Assembly (NCBI RefSeq): GCF_003573545.1
Contig: NZ_QWET01000007.1
Location: 124,001 to 188,000, forward strand
Source: Mariniphaga sediminis
GTDB lineage: Bacteria; Bacteroidota; Bacteroidia; Bacteroidales; Prolixibacteraceae
DNA length: 64,000 nucleotides
Reading direction: 5' to 3'
Shown here: positions 1 to 8,236 of the stretch, in pieces
Numbering within the stretch: the first letter of the stretch is position 1
Layout of the letters: each line of letters begins with the position of its first letter
Translations under genes and position numbers: made by a program
Notes under the pieces: generated by a model
Told to the model about the DNA's origin: nothing
The model's database searches: none
The model's input: only the letters and a program-made list of their open reading frames with translations

Positions 1-1
1 A

Positions 2-136
2 AACAGGTGTTCTTTGCTGCTTTTCGTGATTTGGATGGGCTCGGAAGGCTGGGGAAAGGTAACGGAGATGCCTGATTCTTTTGTGTTTGTGCTACAGGAA
101 AATAAGGTTCCTGTTAATGCAACTAAAAATATTTGA
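2..136 (+). other. possible 3' end of a plus-strand gene, cut by window edge
   Basis: One plus-strand frame stays open from base 2 to a TGA at 134-136 (44 residues) and no other gene covers these bases. No domain is recognisable, and an open frame this short may be chance. The stretch 137-360 between it and the sulfatase stop holds no gene or hairpin that I can support. Confidence 0.2.
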
Positions 137-360
137 AGAAGGGTTTGTCTATTTTTTTTCAATTTGTGAAGGAAAATCGGATAAAAAAAAAGTGTATAGT
201 TTTTAATCATTTTGATCATTTATTATTGGTTGGATGTACCAAAGATAGAATTTTTCTTTCTATTACTGCGGGGCTTTAGCACTCTGGCAGCGAAGAATGT
301 TGCGATAAATTACTGACCACACCTTTATATCCTGGCACAAGAATTAGTTTCAGGCGATTT

Positions 361-2151
361 TTATTGGCCGTTGGAAATGTCCTGCGGTAATACTTTTTCG
401 AGTTCTACCCATAACGGAAGAATGCGTCGCCCTTCCGTCGCATAAAAAGGAACGAGGTCGCATTTCATTTTAGGAAAGTAGATATCATTCATTTCAATTA
501 TATCTGTCGGAATATTTTTATTTTCAGCCCGGATGATGGCTGAACGGGTTTCAAGGAACATTGTTCCCGCCGACTCCAACGGTTGGATGAATTTAAAACG
601 GATGTTGTAATGCCCTTCCCTGATTTGCACCTTCCATAATCCGAATATTTCTTCCTGAGTCCAGATTCCCCGGGGGCCGCCAGCATCATTTCGGTTGAGG
701 TAAACCGGGTTTTCCTGTTCGCTTCCTATTATAATCCGTGGTGGCTCCAGTAAATGTGGAGCGCTTGTTATTTCGAAAAGCAAACGATCCAGTTCTGCTT
801 TCATTTCAACCGCCAATGTTTTGTTTGATGCAAGGATATTGTGCTGTTCATATTCATCTTCCCGGATATTGAAAAGTTCGAATCTTTCAACAGAAGCGTT
901 GTATCCGGTATGCCCCACCAGTTTGAAGGGGCCTTTTTGCAGGGCTATGTTGTTGTATCGTTCGGGGTAGCGTCGTGTCCAGTAAAAAAACAGTGGTCTG
1001 TTTTCAAAAGTTTCGATTGATTCTCCGTTTAGTACAGGAAGAAGGCTTTTCCCATCGATAATCCGGTTTCCCGGTAAGTCGGCATGGCATAATTCCGAAA
1101 GTGTTGGTAATATGTCAATGTGGGCAGCAGGTACTTCAATGTCCCGGTTTCCTTTAAACAGGGCGGGTAACCTGAAATAAAAGGGTACGCGCACCCCGCC
1201 TCTGAAAACACTTCCCTTGCGGCCTCTCATGCCGGCAATGTACCGTCGTTGCTGCGGACCATTGTCGGTCATAAAAATAACGAGAGTATTTTCTGTAATG
1301 CGGAGTTCGTCGAGTTTTTGCAGCAGTTTACCCACGTTGTCATCGATATTGGAAACCATGGCATATACCTTTCGAGCATCTTCCCTGTCTTTTTCATTCA
1401 TTTCCGGAAAGGGGCGGCTGTCATTTTGAAAGCCACTTTCCGGGTCGATGTTTTTGTACCTGTTGTAATATTCTTCCGGAACCTGCAACGGCGTGTGCGG
1501 AGCGTTAAAAGACAGGTAACAGAAAAACGGTTTCTGGTAGTTTTTTTCGATATACCCGATAGCTTCCCGGGCAAAAATATCGGAACAATAACCCCTGTAA
1601 GCTTTTTGTTTCCCATTGTGCCAGAGTAGGGGATCAAAATAGCTGCTGTCGCGTTTATAAAAGGTGGTAAAATCTCCGGGCTGGCCCATGCCGCCGGAAA
1701 GATGGATAAGCGATTCTTCGAATCCCTGGTCGCCGGGTCGGGAAGGGTAGTTATCGCCCAGGTGCCATTTGCCAAAGATTCCGGTAGTGTAGCCTTTTTG
1801 TTTTAACATTTCTGCAATGGTGACCTCCTCAGTTGCCATCATGGCGCCTCCATTGTATGTGTCGCGTATTCCGGTTCGCAGCGAATAGCGCCCAGTCATC
1901 AGGCTGGAGCGGGTAGGGGCGCAAACCGGTGAAACATAAAACTGGTTGAAACGGATGCTTTCGCGGGCAAAATTGTCGAGCACCGGCGTTTTTACATGTG
2001 GGTTGCCTGTAATTCCCAAATCACCGTATCCCTGGTCGTCCGTAATGATAATTATGACATTGGGATGTTGTTTTTTGTGCATTGAGTTCTGCCCCAATGC
2101 AGCTATTACCAGAAACGAGAGAGCAAGAATGATTTTACCGGTTTTAATCAT
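361..2151 (-). CDS. secreted sulfatase (arylsulfatase family, Cys-type)
   Basis: Hydrolyses sulfate esters, most likely on a sulfated polysaccharide, in the periplasm or at the cell surface. A hydrophobic signal peptide (residues 5-20) precedes the sulfatase fold. The DDQGYGD metal-binding motif lies near residue 38 and the CAPTR motif near residue 77; its Cys is the residue matured to formylglycine in S1 sulfatases. GKWHLGD and a C-terminal substrate region follow. Of two possible starts I chose the ATG at 2151, which leaves MIKTGK as a normal signal-peptide start (596 residues). This ATG overlaps the TGA of an upstream gene stub as ATGA, so translation is probably coupled. No sulfatase-maturing enzyme is in the window. 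The substrate cannot be told from sequence. It faces the same way as the glycan locus at 20-33 kb but is separated from it by the cassette array. Confidence 0.93.
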   Translation of the reverse strand: MIKTGKIILALSFLVIAALGQNSMHKKQHPNVIIIITDDQGYGDLGITGNPHVKTPVLDNFARESIRFNQFYVSPVCAPTRSSLMTGRYSLRTGIRDTYNGGAMMATEEVTIAEMLKQKGYTTGIFGKWHLGDNYPSRPGDQGFEESLIHLSGGMGQPGDFTTFYKRDSSYFDPLLWHNGKQKAYRGYCSDIFAREAIGYIEKNYQKPFFCYLSFNAPHTPLQVPEEYYNRYKNIDPESGFQNDSRPFPEMNEKDREDARKVYAMVSNIDDNVGKLLQKLDELRITENTLVIFMTDNGPQQRRYIAGMRGRKGSVFRGGVRVPFYFRLPALFKGNRDIEVPAAHIDILPTLSELCHADLPGNRIIDGKSLLPVLNGESIETFENRPLFFYWTRRYPERYNNIALQKGPFKLVGHTGYNASVERFELFNIREDEYEQHNILASNKTLAVEMKAELDRLLFEITSAPHLLEPPRIIIGSEQENPVYLNRNDAGGPRGIWTQEEIFGLWKVQIREGHYNIRFKFIQPLESAGTMFLETRSAIIRAENKNIPTDIIEMNDIYFPKMKCDLVPFYATEGRRILPLWVELEKVLPQDISNGQ

Positions 2152-2312
2152 AACATACATTTTTGTTCTTCTTCAACAATCATTCTTGCTATTTCAAAAT
2201 AGGTCTGAACCATTGTTTTGTTTACTGTTTGAACAACAGTGTTTTGAATAAGTTTTAAAAGTTCTGCAACTCTATTGTAAAGATTTTTAGGATTATGTTT
2301 GATTCCGGTCAT
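2148..2312 (-). pseudogene. 5' stub of a DUF1016 (YhcG/PDDEXK-type) nuclease gene
   Basis: An ATG at 2312 opens a 54-residue frame ending at the TGA 2150-2148. Residues 15-50 (AELLKLIQNT, then VNKTMVQTYFEIARMIVEEE) match the helical N-terminal domain of DUF1016 proteins, where an Arg/Val-Asn helix leads to a YWEIG-like motif. Those proteins normally run past 300 residues with a C-terminal PDDEXK nuclease domain; here homology stops at EEEQ and the sulfatase begins. A TAAATTTG box at 2343-2336 with ATTG 22 bases upstream is a good Bacteroidota promoter. I infer a deletion or rearrangement that joined a cut nuclease gene to the sulfatase, leaving the stub as its transcribed leader. Confidence 0.6.
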
Positions 2313-2335
2313 TTGCAATAATTTCAGTTATTACA

Positions 2336-2343
2336 CAAATTTA
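2336..2343 (-). promoter_or_regulatory. promoter -7 box of the DUF1016 stub / sulfatase
   Basis: Reverse complement reads TAAATTTG (consensus TAnnTTTG), with ATTG 22 bases upstream. It lies about 25 bases before the stub ATG at 2312. It is the only promoter-like match seen upstream of the sulfatase. Confidence 0.5.
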
Positions 2344-2390
2344 GTTTTTTAATTTTCATCTTCATCAATCAGTAAATCTCATTTTTCGTC

Positions 2391-2530
2391 TCATATTTAC
2401 GTTAGCAATAGTATTTTATCAGCTCCAGTGAAATAGATAATTTACATTAATCTATTTAAGAAGTACTTATGTGATGAATTAAAACTAACGCACTGCGCTG
2501 ACCCTGCAATGCATTTATAATTTGTTAGTG
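2391..2530 (-). repeat. left border of cassette array: attC remnant and short attC-like site
   Basis: At 2485-2530 ACTAACG and GTTAGTGG enclose a short arm pair (GCACTGC / GCAATGC), giving a compact site of about 45 bp next to the stop of the DUF6994-like gene. At 2391-2406 CATATTTACGTTAGC resembles the right half of the site at 14207-14329. The 80 bases between them hold no gene. This is the last (3'-most) end of the array as read on the minus strand. Confidence 0.45.
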
Positions 2531-2554
2531 GCTGGCTTTTTTATATTCATTCTC

Positions 2555-3244
2555 TCAGAAACTTTCTAAAATTCTTTTGTTACGACTATTCACCAAATCT
2601 ATTGTTTGAGTTTTATATTTTTTATATTCATCAACTGTTTGAGGTAATGGTGATCGATTAAAGCTGTCAAATGGCAAAGAAAAATTTATTTGCCCTTTTT
2701 TACCAACAAAATCCTGCAACATAAAAAAATCAACATAGCCACTAAAATCAACAAATAAATCAAAAAAATCTTTGTATCTCATAAGTGTATCATAAAGTGG
2801 ACTTTTTTCTTCTTGATAAAAGCGTCTAATGCATTCCAAAGTCAAATCAAACCTGTCGCAAATTATCCTGTTTATACCCCTTGCTTGATTTATAGTAAAA
2901 CCATTCTTATTGTGAGCAGGAAAAATTATATGACCTCCAATAGTACGAACTTTATATTTTAATTCTTCTCTCTCCAAATCAGACAACCAACCATCAAATT
3001 TACCTTTATATTTTCCGTCAAAATGTGGACACATTCTATCGCTAGATAAATTATCGCCTAAGTTGTTTTTTATAAGTAATCTGCCATAGTTGTTGCGTAT
3101 AATTTCCAAATCAAGAGTTTTTCCACACGGCAACGTTTTATTCCATAATAGTTTATGTGCTTTATACAATTTTTGACTGTCAGTATCAGGATCTCCACAA
3201 TTACTATCTTTCCGAAAATCAAAATCGATATTAATTTTATTCAT
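2555..3244 (-). CDS. DUF6994-like protein, unknown function
   Basis: A 229-residue soluble protein. The start at 3244 (MNKINIDFDF) is preferred over an upstream in-frame ATG at 3328 because the family begins with an FDFR segment. FDFRKDSNCGDPDTDS, then a lysine-rich HKLLWNKTLPCG segment, then DRMCPHF near residue 80 match my memory of the DUF6994 family, found singly in many bacteria. No catalytic motif, signal peptide or membrane helix is visible. It lies alone at the distal end of the cassette array with low-GC composition like its neighbours. The family assignment is from memory of the N-terminal pattern and should be treated as moderate; no function is known to me. Confidence 0.6.
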   Translation of the reverse strand: MNKINIDFDFRKDSNCGDPDTDSQKLYKAHKLLWNKTLPCGKTLDLEIIRNNYGRLLIKNNLGDNLSSDRMCPHFDGKYKGKFDGWLSDLEREELKYKVRTIGGHIIFPAHNKNGFTINQARGINRIICDRFDLTLECIRRFYQEEKSPLYDTLMRYKDFFDLFVDFSGYVDFFMLQDFVGKKGQINFSLPFDSFNRSPLPQTVDEYKKYKTQTIDLVNSRNKRILESF

Positions 3245-3374
3245 GTTAAAAATTCGTAGGTTAAAACCTGTCAAGCTTGCCTGTGACTGTTTGGCTATGA
3301 AGCGTAGCTTGTATTGTGCCTGCTGCAAACTATGCTTTATGAGCCTTTTTTAAGCACTGGCTTTTATTATTTAT

Positions 3375-4046
3375 TCATTCAGTAATCACTGATATTCCCA
3401 TTCCATGAATCGAAAATTCTGGATATTCAGTTATTACTGAATCAGGAATATACTCGTTGTAATATTGTTTTTCGAGCAAATGAAACTTCTCAATTTCATA
3501 TCTTCTTGTCGTCTTTCCAAATTGGTCAAGAAAGTTGCTGATTTTTTGTTCAAGCCAGGAGTTCATTAAAAACTCATTTAGCTCTTCGTGCTTAATATTC
3601 TGCTGTCCAAACTGATTGATATAGTCCAGCGAGAGTTCAGTTGTCAAGTCTTTATAAAAAATTGGTGGTTCAAAATAAAGTGAACGGAGATTATCCATGT
3701 CAAAGTCTTCTTTAATCAGGGGTAAGCACTGATTTATCCTGTTAATTGTAGAGGCAAAAAGAGTTGGTTTTTGATTAAATACTCGTAGCTGAACAGAACT
3801 ATCTCTAACATATTCAGTAAGCCCGATGCCAAGATCAAGAGTATCTTGTCCGACTATCCAACAGTAGGTATACGATTTTGAATAGAATCCAATTTCATAT
3901 GACTTGTCAATTTTGTTTTCGATTTTCACCAGAACTGTGTCTTGAGCAGTTTTAACAGTTTCAGAGTCAGTCGACTCTTTGGACTGATTAGAATTATGGC
4001 AGGACAATAATACCAAAGTGATTATGAATGAAATTATCTGTTTCAT
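3375..4046 (-). CDS. putative lipoprotein, unknown
   Basis: A 223-residue protein whose start at 4046 gives a lipoprotein signal peptide: MKQIISFIITLVLLSC with the lipid-attachment Cys at 16, followed by a Ser/Asn/Lys-rich linker. An upstream in-frame ATG at 4115 would bury the signal and is rejected. The mature part is mixed alpha/beta with no motif I recognise. A 130 bp gap separates it from the DUF6994-like gene. A 60 bp segment upstream (4077-4136) resembles the one upstream of the AraC gene at 35.6 kb, suggesting shared control. Confidence 0.7.
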   Translation of the reverse strand: MKQIISFIITLVLLSCHNSNQSKESTDSETVKTAQDTVLVKIENKIDKSYEIGFYSKSYTYCWIVGQDTLDLGIGLTEYVRDSSVQLRVFNQKPTLFASTINRINQCLPLIKEDFDMDNLRSLYFEPPIFYKDLTTELSLDYINQFGQQNIKHEELNEFLMNSWLEQKISNFLDQFGKTTRRYEIEKFHLLEKQYYNEYIPDSVITEYPEFSIHGMGISVITE

Positions 4047-4076
4047 TTTTTTTAGTATGGTACACAATAGATGGGT

Positions 4077-4136
4077 ATATGAAACATTTGACATTTCAAC
4101 GCGATTTTCTATCAAACCGTTACAAAGTTTATTAAA
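4077..4136 (-). repeat. 60 bp element shared with 35643-35702
   Basis: Begins ATATGAAAC and ends TCAAACCGTTACAAAG plus TTTATTAAA. The second copy differs at about ten positions and by one indel. Each copy lies shortly upstream of a minus-strand gene, so a shared promoter or operator is possible. Confidence 0.45.
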
Positions 4137-4208
4137 TGTACTGCCCTTAAAATTAGTGCTTTCAGCTAAATCTGGCCGAGAGCGATGGGAAGATGTGCGG
4201 CTGGAGTC

Positions 4209-5207
4209 TCAATTTAATTCAAAACTATAATTATAGTCAATCAACTTTCTTTCTGCGTTATTATCAATCCAGGCTTTTTCTTTATGACTGATTTCAATAA
4301 TCTCGTTTGTTGATGTGTTTTTAAATCTTTCTGCAACCGACTCTAATATTTGCAATTCATTTTCAGTAAACAATTCCTTGTCAAAAGTCTTGTTTGGATT
4401 TGTTTTAAATTGTTCTCCTGTACCACCATCGGCAAAATTGGTATAATAAATATCCAATTCGTCTTTGTTGGCTAAATATTCAAAAATACTATTGAAATTA
4501 TTAGGTACAGGCCCCATTGGAATGGCTCGATACTGAACTCCACTCATTGAAAATCCTGATTGTTTATGCATGATAAAATCAGCATAGAATAACAGCTTAT
4601 TTAACTTGGTTTTCCATGGTTCAAGTTTCTCGGTAAAAAACACAACCATTTCAGAAAACTTCCTAAAATCTGGTGTTTTAAATCCTGTTAAATTATTGGG
4701 ACGGCATGTGCCAAAGAAGTAATTCTCCAATTGCTTTTCAAACTTGTTCTTCTTTTGCTCTTCCAATAAATTATCTATTGTCTTATGTGTTTTTTCTATA
4801 AATTTCTGGTCAAGTGTTGTGCAGTAATTAACCAGTTTTTTGAACTCATGTGGGTCGTCGGCCAACTGGATTAATTTTGCGTTTGACTGGTTTGGCACTT
4901 CGCCTCCTTCGTATTGACGATATCCGTTTGTGCCAAAACCCAATATCTCGGACATCTTTGCTGCCGAAAGATTGTATTTTTCTCGAATTGAAATAATTTG
5001 TTCCGGAAAGGGGATGCTGTATTTTACCCTGTATTGATTTACTAATTGATTGTAATTCAATTGGGCAAATGCATCATCTTCAAACTGCTCGCCTGTATCT
5101 TCGCATTTGTACGAATGAAATAACACCTTGAATTCGTCTTTGCGAAAACTCATGGTTCTCCACTCTTTTACAATGCTCATTTCTTTACCTGTAAATGGAC
5201 TTTTCAT
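4209..5207 (-). CDS. MqsA-like antitoxin with HTH and C-terminal Panacea (SocA/DUF4065) domain
   Basis: Predicted antitoxin of 332 residues. The N-terminus (MKSPFTGKEM ... YKCEDTGEQF) resembles the MqsA zinc-ribbon fold but with most Cys ligands replaced. An Xre-type helix-turn-helix follows at about 75-115 (LSAAKMSEILGFG..GYRQYEGG). The C-terminal half (about 185-310: KLNKLLFYADF, then YRAIPMGPVP) is the Panacea/SocA domain, known to act as a toxin-neutralising module joined to many toxin types. The start at 5207 is chosen because the longer frame overlaps the toxin gene. It follows the toxin gene by 5 bp, toxin first, as in mqsRA. The HTH probably autorepresses through the two AACTTTAAAGTT palindromes upstream of the toxin. 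Confidence 0.85.
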   Translation of the reverse strand: MKSPFTGKEMSIVKEWRTMSFRKDEFKVLFHSYKCEDTGEQFEDDAFAQLNYNQLVNQYRVKYSIPFPEQIISIREKYNLSAAKMSEILGFGTNGYRQYEGGEVPNQSNAKLIQLADDPHEFKKLVNYCTTLDQKFIEKTHKTIDNLLEEQKKNKFEKQLENYFFGTCRPNNLTGFKTPDFRKFSEMVVFFTEKLEPWKTKLNKLLFYADFIMHKQSGFSMSGVQYRAIPMGPVPNNFNSIFEYLANKDELDIYYTNFADGGTGEQFKTNPNKTFDKELFTENELQILESVAERFKNTSTNEIIEISHKEKAWIDNNAERKLIDYNYSFELN

Positions 5208-5212
5208 GATGT

Positions 5213-5563
5213 TTATTTTTTTAATGGATAATTCATAGGGTGTTCGGCAATATGAAAAGAAATACAAACTGCTCCGTTGTTTTCAATTCCCATACTTACT
5301 TTGATGTACACTTCTTTCTTTTTTACCTGTTTGCCAAAAACCCACATAGGCAATATGCCACGCATTTTTTCGTCTAAAGGACCTTGTGAATAATCTTCAG
5401 CCTTTAACGAACTTATAATTTCTTTACGTTTGGCAGGTGAAATTTCTAAATCGTGCAGCGTTTGTTGATTCTTGCCGCGGTCATCAAGAAACAGTATGCC
5501 GAAAATTTCCATTTTCACCTTTAGTTCCTTTAAGTATTTTTCAACTTCTTGTTTGGATGCCAT
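5213..5563 (-). CDS. MqsR-like toxin (predicted ribonuclease)
   Basis: A 116-residue protein encoded just upstream of the antitoxin. The pattern LHDLEIS...KRKEIISSLK, DYSQGPLDE, MWVFGKQVKKKEVYIKV and CISFHIAEHPM matches the MqsR-like toxins that partner SocA/Panacea antitoxins; MqsR proteins have a RelE-type fold and cut mRNA. Size fits (about 98-120 residues). Catalytic residues cannot be assigned by eye, so activity is inferred from family and gene order. The start MASKQ at 5563 lies about 20 bases downstream of a TATCTTTA -7 box. Confidence 0.75.
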   Translation of the reverse strand: MASKQEVEKYLKELKVKMEIFGILFLDDRGKNQQTLHDLEISPAKRKEIISSLKAEDYSQGPLDEKMRGILPMWVFGKQVKKKEVYIKVSMGIENNGAVCISFHIAEHPMNYPLKK

Positions 5564-5582
5564 ATATAAATTAAAATCGATG

Positions 5583-5664
5583 TAAAGATACGGTGTGTCT
5601 TTGTGTTTTGCAACTTTAAAGTTGATAAAATGTTACTGAATACATTCTGTTGAACTTTAAAGTT
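5583..5664 (-). promoter_or_regulatory. promoter and twin palindromic operators of the toxin-antitoxin operon
   Basis: Two AACTTTAAAGTT palindromes lie at 5612-5623 and 5653-5664, centres 41 bp apart (about four helical turns). The -7 box TATCTTTA is at 5590-5583 (minus), and a TTG inside the proximal palindrome sits 20 bases upstream of it. The sequence is close to the known MqsA operator (AACCT-TTT-AGGTT). Repression by occlusion of the -33 element is inferred. Confidence 0.6.
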
Positions 5665-5707
5665 GGTTTTAACAAATTAAATCTCATTTCAAAATACTTA
5701 ACCATTG

Positions 5708-5831
5708 AACAATGTAGGCGGGTTGACAAAAAAGCATGTGTGTGGTTGTGAAGGGCAGTCAAATTCTTGCTTTTGTGTGCTGGTATTTCCAACAGAAATC
5801 CCACCCGACCCGCAGGAGGTGACAATTTGTT
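5708..5831 (-). repeat. attC-like site (degenerate)
   Basis: Left arm AACAATGTAGGCGGGTTG pairs imperfectly with a right arm containing CGACCCGC and ACAATTTGTT. The right-hand box GTTGTGTTG matches the box at the far end of the next cassette (CAATACAAG at 6558-6566) at 7 of 9 positions. Confidence 0.5.
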
Positions 5832-5845
5832 GTGTTGCGTTTTTT

Positions 5846-6424
5846 TTAATTTAAAAATTTAATTGATGGAAAATATTTCACTTTCCCTTTTCTGTAGACA
5901 ATAATTGTATTTAAAATAATCAATAAAATATTATATAAATATAATCCTCCGTATATAAAAAGTATGGAGCCAAATCCAAACGGAATCAGTGAAACACGTA
6001 AAATCACACTTAGGGTTGGTAAAATGAAGACAATAAATAGTATTATCGTCCATGTAATCTGAAAGTTCAGGATGGATTTGCCAATAGAATCTACATTTCT
6101 AATTTTGTCCTTTTTAATAACCCAAATGGCCAATGGAATTATTGTTCCGAGCAATGGAAATGCTAAAAATCCTAACTGAGATAAATTGAGCATTGTTAGT
6201 ATATTCTTATCTTCTTGTACTCTCCATTCAATTACATCATCTGGTGATACTTTTAATGCTACAGCTAATCTTTTCAGAGTATCGCCTCGTGGAACAGATT
6301 CTCCATTTTCAATACGTTGAATAGTTCTCAGACTTAATCCTGTCTTGTCCGCAAGCTCCTCTTGGGATAGTCCTTGCTTAATTCTTAAATCTTTTACTCT
6401 TTTTTGTAATTCTAAATTTTTCAT
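5846..6424 (-). CDS. Xre-family HTH protein with DUF4870-like membrane domain
   Basis: A 192-residue membrane-bound putative regulator. Residues 8-62 form a clear Xre/Cro helix-turn-helix (LRIKQGLSQEELADKTGLS, then RTIQRIENG). Residues 75-185 hold four hydrophobic segments in the DUF4870 pattern, including PLAIWVIKKDK, a GKSILNFQ motif and a final hydrophobic hairpin. This domain pairing is frequent in Bacteroidota; its target and signal are unknown. It occupies its own cassette between attC-like sites at 5708 and 6564, and no partner gene is adjacent. Confidence 0.85.
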   Translation of the reverse strand: MKNLELQKRVKDLRIKQGLSQEELADKTGLSLRTIQRIENGESVPRGDTLKRLAVALKVSPDDVIEWRVQEDKNILTMLNLSQLGFLAFPLLGTIIPLAIWVIKKDKIRNVDSIGKSILNFQITWTIILFIVFILPTLSVILRVSLIPFGFGSILFIYGGLYLYNILLIILNTIIVYRKGKVKYFPSIKFLN

Positions 6425-6563
6425 TGCTCATGAATTTTAAATTATTGAGTAAAAGTATATTGTCTCAATAGTCAGTTTAACGTCGAGTTTACGACTTTTA
6501 TATGCCAACTTTGTCATTAGACCAAATTTCAGTTATTAGTACCAGTTTGTCAATATGCAATAC

Positions 6564-6675
6564 AAGGGTTGGCATAAGTTTTTATAGCGGATTTCCGGAG
6601 CGACTTTCTGGCGGACAGAACGGAAAATAGTGCGGGAATGTCCCACTGCACCCGCCATAAAATTTATACATTGTT
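6564..6675 (-). repeat. attC-like site
   Basis: Stem arms CATAAGTTTTTATAGCGG and CCGCCATAAAATTTATAC pair well. The right box GTTAGCTTTA is exactly complementary, over ten bases, to the box TAAAGCTAAC at the far end of the adjoining cassette (7302-7311). The left edge reads AAG instead of AAC, so this end looks decayed. Confidence 0.7.
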
Positions 6676-7284
6676 AGCTTTAGTTTTTTTATGTTTGTCA
6701 GTGCGGTACTCCAATTGCTTCCTGGTTATAAATTTATAGACACGTTTTGATTCCGATAAAGAAAAAATGAAAAGAATTGTCACAATTATAAATTCTCCAA
6801 TAATGCCAAATTTTAGCCAGTTATTATTAAACTCCACAAATACTTTATTAAAGACAATGATGAAAAACATTGAAACTAATATCATGATTGATATTATAAT
6901 CCAATAAAAAATACTTCTTGGTTTGAAAATGTAATTATTTACTATCTCTTTCTCCCAAAGACTTATGTTTTCATTACAGTAACTGTTGATTTTTTCTTCA
7001 AGTTTGATAATATAACCGCTATGAATATTTTGCACGCACATTTGAGAAATTGCATATAATACAAAAACAACTGCGAGCTGCGATAAAATTAATAAAATAA
7101 GGACTCTTGTTTGTTCGTGTTTAATTATATTCTCGTCCCAATATATCCCAAGTGCAAAAAGTAATATTGTCAGAAGAACAAAAATAGATTTTTGCATACC
7201 TTGTTCAAAAAGTATAATTTCTTTTCTGAGTTCATTCTTTTCGCTAAGAATTATATCTATCTTCTTGTCAACAGAAATTTTCAT
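6664..7284 (-). CDS. membrane protein, unknown
   Basis: A 206-residue protein. The start at 7284 (MKISVDKK) is preferred; the longer frame to 7377 would translate the attC site. Four hydrophobic segments are visible, at about 37-54, 60-80, 130-150 and 160-180, with a charged N-terminus and C-terminus. No family is recognised. The reading frame runs through the recombination box GCTAAC into the attC stem and stops at 6664, so its last residues (KANNV) are encoded by the attC itself. It is the only gene of a cassette whose end boxes match perfectly, the cleanest single-gene cassette here. Confidence 0.7.
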   Translation of the reverse strand: MKISVDKKIDIILSEKNELRKEIILFEQGMQKSIFVLLTILLFALGIYWDENIIKHEQTRVLILLILSQLAVVFVLYAISQMCVQNIHSGYIIKLEEKINSYCNENISLWEKEIVNNYIFKPRSIFYWIIISIMILVSMFFIIVFNKVFVEFNNNWLKFGIIGEFIIVTILFIFSLSESKRVYKFITRKQLEYRTDKHKKTKANNV

Positions 7285-7308
7285 AGTAGTAAATTCAAAA
7301 TTAAAGCT

Positions 7309-7432
7309 AACGGTCACTTGTAAGTTGTCGCTGCGAATTGCGGGTGATTGGCCGTCCGCAGGACGAAAGACAATCATGCGGGAATCCGAGGAGACAATCT
7401 ACACCAAACACAGTAATGCAATTTACAAAACC
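7309..7432 (-). repeat. attC-like site
   Basis: Left end GCTAACGGTCACTTGTAAG is nearly identical to the sites at 10.67 and 17.1 kb. The right arm (CAATTTACAAAAC) is diverged and lacks a clean GTT box, so this side is probably decayed. Confidence 0.6.
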
Positions 7433-7444
7433 TATGTGTAGGTT

Positions 7445-8080
7445 TTATTCCATTTCATCAATAAATGTTTGTAATTTATCAATATATTTTCCAACGTGAA
7501 ATCCATCTATAAGTGAATGATTTGCCTGTACCGAAAAAGGCAACAATGTCTTTTCTCCTTGTTTATAATATTTTCCCCATGATATTCTCGGAACCGAATC
7601 GTTTTTATTCAATGATATAGTATGGGAGATATGGGTAAAAGAAATCCAGGGAATACAGGTAATGTATATCAAATCATCTCTTCCAATTAGTTTGTCCAGT
7701 CCAAAATAATCCTTTTGATTTTTACTTGTTTGATTAGCTGTTTTTTCAAACTCACAAATATCATCGGTTAACTCTACTGTTACCATTTTGAACAAATCAT
7801 CTTCTTTGTTTTTGTTCATGTCGGTAAAAGAAGGATGTATCTTATCGTGTAACACGACTTTATCATCCCGTATCCGGTATTTAAAGTTTTCAATCTGGTT
7901 TATTACTGTCGTGGCAGCAAATACCATTGAATAATAAAACGACAATCCTTTTTGTTTGGTAAACTTCATAAAATTGGAGACATCTATATCCATACAAATA
8001 TTGAATTGCGGATAATCCATTCTGTGAAAAAACTCATAGTGTTCTTTTCGTTTCCAATTTTCTAAATCAATAAATTTCAT
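7445..8080 (-). CDS. chloramphenicol acetyltransferase (CatA)-like acyltransferase
   Basis: A 211-residue protein, within 10 of the usual CatA length. The C-terminal motif NHSLIDGFHVGKYIDKLQ aligns with the CatA HHAVCDGFH signature and keeps the catalytic His and the Asp-Gly. WKRKEHYEFF at the N-terminus and PWISFTHISH are also family features. The first His of the HH pair is Asn and the Cys is Ile, as in several uncharacterised CatA homologues, so chloramphenicol resistance should not be assumed. It is the only gene of its cassette. The acetyl-CoA-dependent transfer reaction is established for the family; the substrate here is unknown. Confidence 0.8.
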   Translation of the reverse strand: MKFIDLENWKRKEHYEFFHRMDYPQFNICMDIDVSNFMKFTKQKGLSFYYSMVFAATTVINQIENFKYRIRDDKVVLHDKIHPSFTDMNKNKEDDLFKMVTVELTDDICEFEKTANQTSKNQKDYFGLDKLIGRDDLIYITCIPWISFTHISHTISLNKNDSVPRISWGKYYKQGEKTLLPFSVQANHSLIDGFHVGKYIDKLQTFIDEME

Positions 8081-8131
8081 TTTTTTTTGTCTGTCAATTG
8101 TACAATGCTGTGTTCTTTTTTGCTTCTGACT

Positions 8132-8223
8132 AACGTAAAAATAAACATCAGATTATCAGTCGTTTGCTTTTTTGATGTTTTGCTCATTTTCATCTGTTCT
8201 ACTCCTTCAATTTTACATTAGCA
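8132..8223 (-). repeat. diverged copy of the attC-like cassette leader
   Basis: Starts GACTAACGT and ends ACATTAGCA, with shared inner words (TGTTTTGCT, TTCATC), resembling the 128 bp leader at 13.4, 17.0 and 18.1 kb. It separates the CatA-like gene from the Imm63 gene. Confidence 0.4.
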
Positions 8224-8236
8224 TAAAAAGTCATTG

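Noticed and set aside
1249-1629. Plus-strand 126-codon frame opposite the first sulfatase
   Set aside because: Antisense shadow of a clear sulfatase; the coding signal is on the minus strand.
5616-5825. Minus-strand 69-codon frame upstream of the toxin-antitoxin pair
   Set aside because: It runs through a degenerate attC and the twin palindromes; composition fits non-coding DNA.
7445-8080. Chloramphenicol resistance gene
   Set aside because: The CatA fold and catalytic His are present but the HH pair and Cys of the signature are changed, so resistance cannot be claimed.
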